Below are positions 56,371 to 64,000 of a stretch of DNA of 64,000 nt, piece by piece. Each line of letters opens with the position of its first letter. Positions within the stretch are counted from its first letter, which is position 1. Source of the stretch: Sphingobacterium gobiense. Lineage in GTDB: Bacteria > Bacteroidota > Bacteroidia > Sphingobacteriales > Sphingobacteriaceae. The notes under the pieces are model-generated. The model searched no databases, was not told the DNA's origin, and worked only from the letters and a program-made list of their open reading frames with translations. Position numbers and translations under genes: made by a program. The DNA lies in contig NZ_PVBS01000002.1 in NCBI RefSeq assembly GCF_002980575.1, positions 434,001 through 498,000 on the forward strand. Reading direction: 5' to 3'.

Positions 56371-57819
56371 CTAGTAATAACGGTATTGCTTGACTCCCGC
56401 TAGGTGTCGGGCGAGACGCATGACCTGGTTAACATAGCCATATTCATTGTCATACCAGACATAGATAACAATATTTTTGCCAGTAGAAGATACAATCGTG
56501 GCTGGAGCGTCGACTACAGCAGCTGCGGTAGTACCAACAATGTCCACAGATACTAATTCGGGATTATTTTCATATTTGATTTGCTCGACCAGCGGCCCTC
56601 CTAATGCGGCGTTTAATAGGATGTTATGAATACGCTCGGCGGTGCACGCCTGTTGGACTTCCAATTGTAATATAGCGAGCGAGCCATTTGGTATCGGTAC
56701 CCGGACGGCATTAGACGTCAACTTGCCAGCGAGTGAAGGTAATACTTTTGATACAGCAATGCCCGCCCCGGTTTCTGTAATAACCATATTCAAAGCTGCA
56801 GCACGTCCTCGACGATATTTTTTATGAATATTGTCAACGAGGTTCTGATCATTCGTATAAGCATGTATGGTTTCGACGTGACCGGTGGTTATGCCTAGTT
56901 CCTTATCAATGACTGCCAACACAGGCGAAATTGCATTTGTCGTACAGGATGCTGCGGAACATATGCTGGTTTCGCCCGGTGAGACATCGCTTTCGTTTAT
57001 GCCGTAGACGATATTGGGTATACCTTTTCCTGGAGCCGTCAGCAGCACCTGGTCGACTCCTTTCGCCTTTAAATGACGTTCCAATTCCCGTTGCTCTCGA
57101 AAAGCTCCTGTATTGTCTATAACGAGTGCATTTTGGATGCCATAAGCGATATAGTCGATATCCTCCGGTGCAGTGGAAGACAGCACATAGACCGTGATGC
57201 CGTTGATTACAAGTGCGTTCTTTTCATTATCGATGTCCACGGTGCCTTCGAAATCGCCGTGAATGGAATCTCGTTTTAACAAATTCGCACGTTTCCTTAA
57301 ACTGATCGTATCTATTTTTTCGCGTACCACAATCGCGCGAAGTCGGAGCTGTTTGCCATCTCCGGTGGTATTTATGAGTTCTCTAGCCAACAATCGTCCG
57401 ATACGTCCAAAGCCATACAGCACAACATCCTTAGCTGGGAAAGGTTGGTGGCGTATAGCGGAGGCTAGCCGTTTACGAACAAATAAGTAGATTGAATCTT
57501 CGCTGTCTTGTTGCTTTCGGAAATCCATTGTTAGCGTTCCTAGGTCAATAGTAGCGGGAGGAAGCTCCATTTCTTGGATAATCCCCGCTACTTCCAGTAC
57601 ATCAGAAATCCTCACTTTTGTACCTGTTAAAATGGCGTTATGACTATGTAGATGGAGAAGCGAGCTAGGGCGTTGATGAAGAATCTTATTTCGGAATAAG
57701 ACGAGTTCAACACCTTGATTGATCCATAGATCGCTGACGATTTCAGCGAGACGAGCAGCTGCATTCTGCTGTTGTTGGTAACTTTTGATTTCCTGCTCAA
57801 AAGTAGTGAATGGTACCAT
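56371..57819 (-). CDS. gap: Glyceraldehyde-3-phosphate dehydrogenase, long form
   Basis: The 482-residue product is about 140 residues longer than ordinary GAPDH. Residues 1-128 form an N-terminal extension that I cannot assign. The NAD fold then starts at 'VVLYGFGRIGRLLAREL' and the active-site Cys is Cys292 in 'SAASCTTNAISP', where most GAPDHs have SNASCTTN. The catalytic His is in 'VETIHAYTNDQ', and 'WYDNEYGYVNQVM' closes the enzyme. Long GAPDHs of this kind occur in Bacteroidota and Proteobacteria next to the ordinary enzyme. Direction (glycolytic or gluconeogenic) is not visible. It is a single unit with a -7-like box at 57847-57854. Confidence 0.9.
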   Translation of the reverse strand: MVPFTTFEQEIKSYQQQQNAAARLAEIVSDLWINQGVELVLFRNKILHQRPSSLLHLHSHNAILTGTKVRISDVLEVAGIIQEMELPPATIDLGTLTMDFRKQQDSEDSIYLFVRKRLASAIRHQPFPAKDVVLYGFGRIGRLLARELINTTGDGKQLRLRAIVVREKIDTISLRKRANLLKRDSIHGDFEGTVDIDNEKNALVINGITVYVLSSTAPEDIDYIAYGIQNALVIDNTGAFREQRELERHLKAKGVDQVLLTAPGKGIPNIVYGINESDVSPGETSICSAASCTTNAISPVLAVIDKELGITTGHVETIHAYTNDQNLVDNIHKKYRRGRAAALNMVITETGAGIAVSKVLPSLAGKLTSNAVRVPIPNGSLAILQLEVQQACTAERIHNILLNAALGGPLVEQIKYENNPELVSVDIVGTTAAAVVDAPATIVSSTGKNIVIYVWYDNEYGYVNQVMRLARHLAGVKQYRYY

Positions 57820-57846
57820 AATTTATTGTTATAGATGATTACGGTA

Positions 57847-57854
57847 CAAACATA
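57847..57854 (-). promoter_or_regulatory. -7 box of the GAPDH gene
   Basis: TATGTTTG on the minus strand, 27 nt before the ATG at 57819, fits TANNTTTG. The rest of the 176-bp gap to hemW is AT-rich without other clear signals. Confidence 0.45.
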
Positions 57855-57995
57855 TTAAATGTTCTATATAAAACGATATGAATTTGAAAAATTGGCAAAA
57901 ATACAACGTTTAAAGCTTGCTGTTTTTACAATTTTATAAAAATAGAGGTAATATTTGATGATTTTTAAATTTAGAGACGACTTATGAGGTAGCTA

Positions 57996-59123
57996 TCACG
58001 GAATAATAAACAGTTCCGATGCAATATAATCTGCCATTAGCTTTCCTTTTGCAGTCAATTTAAAAAAGCGTCCTTGTACGCGCTCCACATGCTGCTGTTC
58101 GATAAAAGGAGCAATTTGCGTTTGGAGCTGTTGTGCCATTTCGTTGCTAAAATCATGTATGACTTTCTCCAAATCGATACCCCACATCGTCCGCAAGGAG
58201 GTCATGACGTATTCGTTAAATTGATCTTCGCGAGATAGATTCTCCGTTTCATAAACGGGTTTTTCTAGGTTTATACCTTCGGTATAGCGTGCATTGTTTG
58301 CTACATTCCAACTTCTGGATTTTCCGTTAAACGAGTGTGCTGAGGGGCCGATACCGAGATAATGTCTACCCTGCCAATAGGCCGTATTATGTTTAGCGTA
58401 CTGTCCGTTTTTAGCGAAATTCGAGATTTCATAATGTTCAAATCCGTTTTTCGTTAAGGTATCGATAAGCATACTCATTTGTTCGGCGCTCTGTGCTTCT
58501 TGCATGGGAGGGGTTTTCCCCTGTCGGATAAAATGGGCAAGTGCTGTTTTCTGCTCTACTGTCATGGCATAGGAAGAGATATGTGGGATCTCAAAAAGCA
58601 GTAGTTTTTGTATATTATTTGTCCACTTAGTATGCGTAAGCAATGGATAGCCGTAAATAAGATCGGCCGTGATATTTTCGAACCCCGCGTCTTGTACCCG
58701 CTTAATGGAGGCCTCGGCCTCAGTGGCATTGTGGGCGCGGTTCATCCAACGTAGATCTTCCTCATAAAAGGATTGTATCCCAATACTGAAACGGTTGATG
58801 GGCGTGCGTCGAAGGGCCTGTACCTTTGCCTTGTCTAGATCATCGGGATTCGCTTCTAAGGTTATTTCGACATCGTTTGCAATATCGAAATGTGTGGCAA
58901 CCTGATTAATAAGACGCTCAATTTCGTCGGCTGTCAGCAAAGAGGGGGTGCCTCCCCCAAAATAAATCGATGGTATGATTTTGTCCGTGAGGTAATGTGC
59001 ACGTAATGTTACTTCCTTTTCTAACGCCTGGAGTAACGCATCTTTATATTTCAGCGATGTGCTGAAATGAAAGTCGCAATAATGGCAGGCATGCTTACAA
59101 AATGGGATATGGAAGTAAATCAT
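57996..59123 (-). CDS. hemW: Radical SAM heme chaperone HemW
   Basis: The 375-residue product starts 'MIYFHIPFCKHACHYCDFHF', with the radical-SAM C-x3-C-x2-C motif (Cys9, Cys13, Cys16) and the Phe-x2-Tyr context of HemW rather than HemN. 'YFGGGTPSLL' and 'RFSIGIQSFYEEDLRWMNR' are family signatures, and a C-terminal winged-helix-like domain ends 'KGKLMADYIASELF'. HemW inserts or carries heme for respiratory proteins and lacks coproporphyrinogen oxidase activity in characterised members. A possible TAAATTTG box lies at 59128-59135, only 4 nt before the ATG. Confidence 0.92.
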   Translation of the reverse strand: MIYFHIPFCKHACHYCDFHFSTSLKYKDALLQALEKEVTLRAHYLTDKIIPSIYFGGGTPSLLTADEIERLINQVATHFDIANDVEITLEANPDDLDKAKVQALRRTPINRFSIGIQSFYEEDLRWMNRAHNATEAEASIKRVQDAGFENITADLIYGYPLLTHTKWTNNIQKLLLFEIPHISSYAMTVEQKTALAHFIRQGKTPPMQEAQSAEQMSMLIDTLTKNGFEHYEISNFAKNGQYAKHNTAYWQGRHYLGIGPSAHSFNGKSRSWNVANNARYTEGINLEKPVYETENLSREDQFNEYVMTSLRTMWGIDLEKVIHDFSNEMAQQLQTQIAPFIEQQHVERVQGRFFKLTAKGKLMADYIASELFIIP

Positions 59124-59210
59124 GTTGCAAATTTACGCAAATTCTTGTTTGCATTGACGCAGCATATTGATCCGTTTAAGCTCCTATTCATATGTCGTTG
59201 TTGTATTTTT

Positions 59211-59229
59211 TGTTAATAATTTATTAACA
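59211..59229. promoter_or_regulatory. 19-bp perfect palindrome, candidate operator
   Basis: TGTTAATAA-T-TTATTAACA is a perfect inverted repeat with a 1-nt centre. It ends 20 bp before the -7 box at 59250-59257, so its right half lies where the -33 element of that promoter should be. A repressor or activator bound here would control the susC gene at 59300. Confidence 0.45.
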
Positions 59230-59249
59230 CACTCTTAATCTTGCGTACC

Positions 59250-59257
59250 TAGCTTTG
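59250..59257 (+). promoter_or_regulatory. -7 box of the fifth susC gene
   Basis: TAGCTTTG fits TANNTTTG exactly and would give a leader of about 35 nt to the ATG at 59300. No TTG -33 box is visible; the 19-bp palindrome occupies that position. Confidence 0.5.
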
Positions 59258-59299
59258 CCCCCGTTGGATTACAGAATATTCTGTATACAGGTGTTTATT

Positions 59300-62200
59300 A
59301 TGAGAGAAATGAAAACAGTTACTTCGTCGTTCTATCGCCGATCGAGCCGCACCGGCCGGGCATTTTTACTTTTGATAGGACTTGGGTTTTCGCCCGAATT
59401 AACGCATTCTTTTACCGTAACGGAAAAAGAGCATTTATGGTTGGATCAAGAAAAAATAGCGGTCTCAGGAGCTGTACTGGATGATAATACACGGTCGCCG
59501 CTGGCCGGTGTGACCGTTCTTGAGGAAGGACGGATATTGGGATCAACCGATAATCAAGGGCGCTTTAACGTACAGGTAACGCCTGGAAAAGACATTACTT
59601 TTCAGAGTGTCGGCTATCAGACATTGACTCGGGATTGGACTGAAGCGACGACAAATGCAACCGTTGCATTGCACGCGACGGATCAGCAAATTTCTGAGGT
59701 AGTCGTTACCGCCTTAGGGATCAAGCGAGAGGAGAAGTCGCTGGGTTATGCTGTGACAAAAATCAGTGGAGAGCAAATGACGGAAGCCATACCCAGCAAC
59801 TGGGTAGATGCCATGAAAGGTAAGGTCGCCGGTCTGAATATCACACAAGCGAGCTCTGGGCCTCTTAATACGGCGCGTATCAACCTTCGTGGAGACCGAT
59901 CTTTAGACCCGACGAAAAATGAGGCTTTAATTGTCGTTGATGGGGTACCGATGGTGAACGGTCGTTTTAGCTCTGGCGTGACGGATGCTTATGGTGCGGG
60001 GTCTACTGGACCTGATAAAGATGTTCCGGTGGATTTCGGAAATGGCTTGGGTGATATCAATCCGGATGATATTGAATCTATATCTGTATTAAAAGGGGCG
60101 GCTGCGACCGCTCTTTACGGTAGCCGGGCCGGAAATGGCGCTTTGATCATTACCACCAAGTCTGGCAAACGGAATGCGCAGGGAATCGGTGTTACGGTCA
60201 ATTCAAACAGCAGTTTTCAAAATGTGCTAAAATGGCCAGATTTTCAATATGAATATGGACAGGGAAATTTAAACCGTAATGCAGAGGGAGATCAATATTA
60301 CTCCTATCAACTGAGTGACGATGGCGCACATACAGGAGGAACTTCTAGTGCTTGGGGGCCGAAATTCGATGGACAGGAATACTTTCAGTACGATCCCGCG
60401 ACTGAGGGGCAGGGATCCGTCCGGACGCCTTGGCGACCGTATAAAGATGGTGTCAAAGGTTTTTTCCGTACAGGCGCGACATTTATGAACAGTGTGGCTT
60501 TTGATGGTGGAAACGACAACTTCACCTCAAGGGCATCCTTAACACACACTAAGAATGAATGGATTATGCCAAACACGGGATTTGAACGTATTGTGGCTTC
60601 TTTGAATAGTTCGGCGAATTTAAGCGATAAACTGAAAATCAATTTTAAAGCGAATTATACAAATAAAAGCAGCGATAACCTCCCTGGAACGGGCTATAAC
60701 AACCAGTCGATCGCTTATTTTATGATCTTTCAGAATCCGAGTATTGATTTAAACTGGTATCGCCCAATGTGGAAAGCGGGAAGAGAGAACATCGAGCAAA
60801 TACATCCTTTTAGTTCGTATATCGAAAACCCCTTTGTTATTGCCCATGAAATGACGAATAGCTTAGCCAGCCATGGCCTTGACGGGATGTTGCAGGGAGC
60901 GTACACATTCAATCCGAACTGGGAGCTGATGATCCGTTCAGGTATAAATATGCGCTCTGATGCCCGGGCACAACGTCGTCCTTACGATACGGCCAACTTT
61001 CCAAAAGGATATTATAAAGAACAGGATTTATTTTACATCGAATCCAATACGGACGCATTATTAACGTACAATAATAATCTGAACGAAGATTTCAGTATCC
61101 GTGCGTCAGTAGGGGGAAATGTGATGAAGCGTAATATGAAAGAGAGTGCAGGAGTAGCCAGAGGCCTGACATCTCCCGGTATTTATAAGTTGAGTAATGC
61201 GCTGACCAATGCGATGGCTGAAAATTATTTGACGAAAAAGGAAATACAGAGCGTATTCGGATTGGTGAACTTGTCATGGCAAGATAGAATCTTTTTGGAT
61301 TTGACGGCTCGTAACGATTGGTCGTCTACCTTGCCTTCGAATAATAGATCATATTTCTATCCATCGGTGAGTAGTAGTTTTGTGTTGAGCGAATTGATGC
61401 CGATGCCGGAAGCGATATCTTTTGCTAAGTTACGCTTGTCCTGGGCGCAGGTAGGAACAGATGCTGATCCGTATAAAACAATTAAATATTTTGAAACGTC
61501 TCAGTTCCCAGGCTCAGTGGGTGCACCATCGGAACTGCATAATGCGGCGTTGAAACCGGAAATATCGACGTCAACAGAAGCTGGTCTAAATTTCGCATTT
61601 CTGAACAACCGTTTGACGGCAGATGTGAATTTTTACTATAACCGCTCGCGAAACCAAGTGTTACGGGTGCCGCTTGATGTGACCACAGGCTATAGCTTTG
61701 CGTGGATCAATGGCGGATTAATCCGTAACCAAGGTTGGGAGTTAAGTTTGTCTGGAACGCCTGTTAGAAACGACGACTTCCAGTGGACAACGACCGTAAA
61801 CTGGTCTACAAACGACAATAGCGTTTTGGAACTTACGGAGGGCGTAGAGACACCCTACCAAATTATTTCTACTAGCGGAAATGGTGTTGCTGAGCTTAGA
61901 GCGGTGGTTGGTGGATCAACCGGCGATCTATGGGGGTATGGCCTTGTCCGTAATGAAAACGGAGATGTTCTATACGACGGAGAGACCGGCTTGGCTGTGA
62001 GACCGGCTGATAAAGTGAATATCGGCAATGTTTATGCCGACTGGCGGGGAGGGTTTTATAACGAATTTCGCTATAAGAACTTTTCGTTAAGTGCACTTCT
62101 GGATGGACAATATGGCGGTATTGTGTATTCACAATCGCATCATAAAATGACCGAACAAGGAAAGTTAGGACATACCTTAAAGGGCCGTGAGACAGGAACG

Positions 62201-62572
62201 ATAGTAGGGGAAGGTGTGGTGGACAACGGTGACGGCACCTATAGCCCGAATACGACAGCCACGCCGATTAATACGTGGTACGGTGACTATTACCGCAGAG
62301 CCAATTTGGAGACGAATAGTTTTGATGCATCCTACCTGAAATTGCGGGAGGTCCGCTTGGAATTCGGTTTGCCAAAAGCATTAGTATCCCGCTGGAAAAT
62401 GAATAGTGCATCTGTGGCCTTCTTTGGACGTGACTTGTTTATGTGGTCTGATTTTCCGATGTATGATCCGGAGACCGCAGCGTTAAACGGCGCGACCATT
62501 ATGCCGGGGATCGAAATGGGACAAATGCCAAGTACAAGAACCTTTGGTATCAATCTTAGAGCTAACTTTTAA
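59300..62572 (+). CDS. SusC/RagA-family TonB-dependent outer-membrane transporter
   Basis: The ATG at 59300 gives about 1090 residues; the frame is open upstream to a TTG at 59255, but that overlaps the -7 box. A basic N-terminus and hydrophobic signal ('AFLLLIGLGFSPELTHSF') lead into a carboxypeptidase-regulatory-like domain ('VSGAVLDDNTRSPLAGVTV'), then 'ISEVVVTALGIKREEKSLGY', a RagA-type version of the SusC motif, a plug ('SRAGNGALIITTKSGK') and a barrel ending 'TFGINLRANF'. A SusD-type gene follows after 11 bp. This subtype often pairs with SusD-like_2 proteins; cargo is unknown. Confidence 0.95.
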   Translation: MREMKTVTSSFYRRSSRTGRAFLLLIGLGFSPELTHSFTVTEKEHLWLDQEKIAVSGAVLDDNTRSPLAGVTVLEEGRILGSTDNQGRFNVQVTPGKDITFQSVGYQTLTRDWTEATTNATVALHATDQQISEVVVTALGIKREEKSLGYAVTKISGEQMTEAIPSNWVDAMKGKVAGLNITQASSGPLNTARINLRGDRSLDPTKNEALIVVDGVPMVNGRFSSGVTDAYGAGSTGPDKDVPVDFGNGLGDINPDDIESISVLKGAAATALYGSRAGNGALIITTKSGKRNAQGIGVTVNSNSSFQNVLKWPDFQYEYGQGNLNRNAEGDQYYSYQLSDDGAHTGGTSSAWGPKFDGQEYFQYDPATEGQGSVRTPWRPYKDGVKGFFRTGATFMNSVAFDGGNDNFTSRASLTHTKNEWIMPNTGFERIVASLNSSANLSDKLKINFKANYTNKSSDNLPGTGYNNQSIAYFMIFQNPSIDLNWYRPMWKAGRENIEQIHPFSSYIENPFVIAHEMTNSLASHGLDGMLQGAYTFNPNWELMIRSGINMRSDARAQRRPYDTANFPKGYYKEQDLFYIESNTDALLTYNNNLNEDFSIRASVGGNVMKRNMKESAGVARGLTSPGIYKLSNALTNAMAENYLTKKEIQSVFGLVNLSWQDRIFLDLTARNDWSSTLPSNNRSYFYPSVSSSFVLSELMPMPEAISFAKLRLSWAQVGTDADPYKTIKYFETSQFPGSVGAPSELHNAALKPEISTSTEAGLNFAFLNNRLTADVNFYYNRSRNQVLRVPLDVTTGYSFAWINGGLIRNQGWELSLSGTPVRNDDFQWTTTVNWSTNDNSVLELTEGVETPYQIISTSGNGVAELRAVVGGSTGDLWGYGLVRNENGDVLYDGETGLAVRPADKVNIGNVYADWRGGFYNEFRYKNFSLSALLDGQYGGIVYSQSHHKMTEQGKLGHTLKGRETGTIVGEGVVDNGDGTYSPNTTATPINTWYGDYYRRANLETNSFDASYLKLREVRLEFGLPKALVSRWKMNSASVAFFGRDLFMWSDFPMYDPETAALNGATIMPGIEMGQMPSTRTFGINLRANF

Positions 62573-62583
62573 AAAGAACAAAA

Positions 62584-64000
62584 ATGAAAATCAAACATAT
62601 TAGTGCGGCGATATTGTTTACAACCGCAATTGGGCTGAGTGGGTGTACCAAACATTTTGATGAGTTAAATACAGACCCCAATAGAGTTGAAACGGCTAGT
62701 CCTGGAACGTTACTGACACCTACGATTTATGGGATGTCAACTTATTTCACGGTACGAAGCAATGGGTTTACTTGGGAAATTATGCAGACCGGATTGTCCA
62801 ACCCGAGCGCAGCAAACGGGGTACACCGCTATTATTTCACAGAGACGTCCGGTGATGGCACTTGGAATACCTGTTACCGCTATTTACGCAATGTACGAGA
62901 GATGGAAGCGGCGGCAATCGCTTCCAATAGTCCGGTATACGCCGCGGTGGCAACGACGCTGAAAGCATATATTGTTGGGATCTTAACGGACAGCTTTGGT
63001 GATGTGCCTTTTTCGGAGGCGCTGCAGGCGGAGGAGGGGGTCGGTCAGCCAAAATTTGATACGCAGGAACAGATTTACGCGGATATGATCTCGGCTTTAG
63101 AAGAAGCTAACGCGCTGTATACTGAAGATTCTAATATGGATGGTGCGGACCTGTTGTACAACAACAAAAAAGACTTATGGCGTAAGTTTAATAACTCACT
63201 ATTGTTACGTTTTTATCTGCGTCAGTCCAAACGTATAAATGCTCCCGAGAAGATCAAAGCGATTTTAGATAACCCTACAGAATATCCGATTTTTACCTCG
63301 AATGACGAAGGGGCGTTTGTGGAGATCACCGGATTGGCCCCTTATGATTATGCTTGGGGAAGGAGGCAAGATTATGTAAATTTTACTGCGATGGCTGAGT
63401 TCTTCGTTAAGAACCTGAATGAATTGAATGATCCACGTCGTCCGTTTATCATGACAGAAGCGTCTGAATTGGTGGATGGGAAACTTGTTAAAATAGGTTA
63501 TAAAGGTATTCCTGCCGGACACTCGGGCGACTTATCTGCCTATAAGTTTAATCCTAGCACGCCAAATGGTGATTTGATGTTCCCAGAGTCAGTGGGCACA
63601 CCGATTAAGGAAATTTTGATGCCGTATTCGGAAGTGGAATTTATAAAGGCGGAGGTATATCTGGAATTAGGCATGCTGGAAGAAGCGGAGGCGGCTTATG
63701 AAGCCGGTGTAAAAGCATCTATTGAGCAGTATGGTGCTGCGGTTCCTGCCGACTATTTTGATAATGAGGCCGCTAAATTTGATGGTACACTCGAACGGAT
63801 CATGTTCCAGAAGTATATCGGATTGTTTATGGTAGATTACCAGCAATGGTTCGAATATCGTCGTACAGGTTATCCGGAGTTGCCAACAACGCCATATATG
63901 TTTCATAATGGCGTGATGCCTAGTCGTTTTATGTATAAAAACGAGGTTCGTCGTTTCAATCCGGAAAATTATGCGAAAGCGGTTGAACAAATGGGAGCAG
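62584..64000 (+). CDS. SusD-like outer-membrane lipoprotein, 3' end beyond the window
   Basis: The reading frame is open from the ATG at 62584 to the end of the window (472 codons), so the gene is partial here. The translated start has a signal peptide with lipobox 'IGLSGC' (Cys21) followed by 'TKHFDELNTDPNRV', the opening of SusD-like_2 proteins. Later text such as 'LTDSFGDVPFSEAL', 'YSEVEFIKAEVYLEL' and 'DYQQWFEYRRTGYPEL' agrees with that family. It lies 11 bp after its SusC gene and completes the fifth susC/susD pair. Confidence 0.9.
   Translation, partial: MKIKHISAAILFTTAIGLSGCTKHFDELNTDPNRVETASPGTLLTPTIYGMSTYFTVRSNGFTWEIMQTGLSNPSAANGVHRYYFTETSGDGTWNTCYRYLRNVREMEAAAIASNSPVYAAVATTLKAYIVGILTDSFGDVPFSEALQAEEGVGQPKFDTQEQIYADMISALEEANALYTEDSNMDGADLLYNNKKDLWRKFNNSLLLRFYLRQSKRINAPEKIKAILDNPTEYPIFTSNDEGAFVEITGLAPYDYAWGRRQDYVNFTAMAEFFVKNLNELNDPRRPFIMTEASELVDGKLVKIGYKGIPAGHSGDLSAYKFNPSTPNGDLMFPESVGTPIKEILMPYSEVEFIKAEVYLELGMLEEAEAAYEAGVKASIEQYGAAVPADYFDNEAAKFDGTLERIMFQKYIGLFMVDYQQWFEYRRTGYPELPTTPYMFHNGVMPSRFMYKNEVRRFNPENYAKAVEQMGA

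Noticed and set aside
1..64000. CRISPR arrays, tRNA or rRNA genes, transposases, integrases, attachment sites, replication origin.
   Set aside because: None was found when reading both strands; no spaced direct repeats or cloverleaf-like sequence stood out.

Overview
The window comes from a Bacteroidota chromosome, most likely the Sphingobacteriaceae (Sphingobacterium/Pedobacter/Parapedobacter type). Evidence for this is five SusC/SusD outer-membrane pairs, a sensor of the hybrid two-component (HTCS) type, an ECF sigma/FecR/STN-receptor cascade, weak Shine-Dalgarno sequences, several TANNTTTG -7 boxes, and a long GAPDH. No tRNA, rRNA, CRISPR array or insertion sequence was seen. Taxonomy is inference.

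Layout. (1) 72-10876: a susC/susD pair on the minus strand (132-5444), divergent from two TlpA-like thioredoxins and two GH43 lipoproteins. (2) 11022-16780: two exported Gfo/Idh/MocA oxidoreductases flanking a double DUF1080 (3-keto-glycoside cleaving) protein, then a sulfatase. (3) 16900-29019: ECF sigma, FecR anti-sigma and an STN-type SusC with its SusD, then an SGNH esterase, an FAD oxidoreductase, a Tat-lipoprotein gluconate-dehydrogenase subunit 3 and a GMC dehydrogenase with an Fe-S-type Cys motif. (4) 29048-39984: an HTCS split into two genes (sensor kinase; REC-AraC regulator), divergent from susC, susD, an Ig/CBM lipoprotein and a GH43 paralogous to the one at 8639. (5) 40052-46524: a Cys/Met-metabolism PLP enzyme, an exported PHP phosphoesterase, mfd and a hypothetical gene. 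(6) 46740-52876: a fourth susC/susD pair, a cupin-AraC regulator and a DUF983 protein. (7) 52914-59123: galE, a UDP-glucuronate decarboxylase-like SDR, Kdo transferase, a long GAPDH and hemW. (8) 59300-64000: a fifth susC/susD pair; its susD runs off the end.

How the genes work together. The accessory part reads as adjoining glycan-utilisation loci with three kinds of control: HTCS, ECF/anti-sigma and AraC. A 20-bp site fitting one consensus occurs once upstream of each of four promoters (5444 on the minus strand; 5850, 8639 and 33329 on the plus strand). Each copy is followed 67-85 nt later by an ATAAAC block. This ties the first locus to the split-HTCS locus as one probable regulon, in agreement with the shared GH43 paralogs. 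The middle section has the parts for oxidative glycan breakdown: C3 oxidation by a periplasmic GMC enzyme and/or Gfo/Idh enzymes, then cleavage by the DUF1080 protein. It is joined to a sulfatase and an esterase. This combined oxidative locus and the two-block promoter module are the most interesting items here; both are inferences from sequence and family knowledge.
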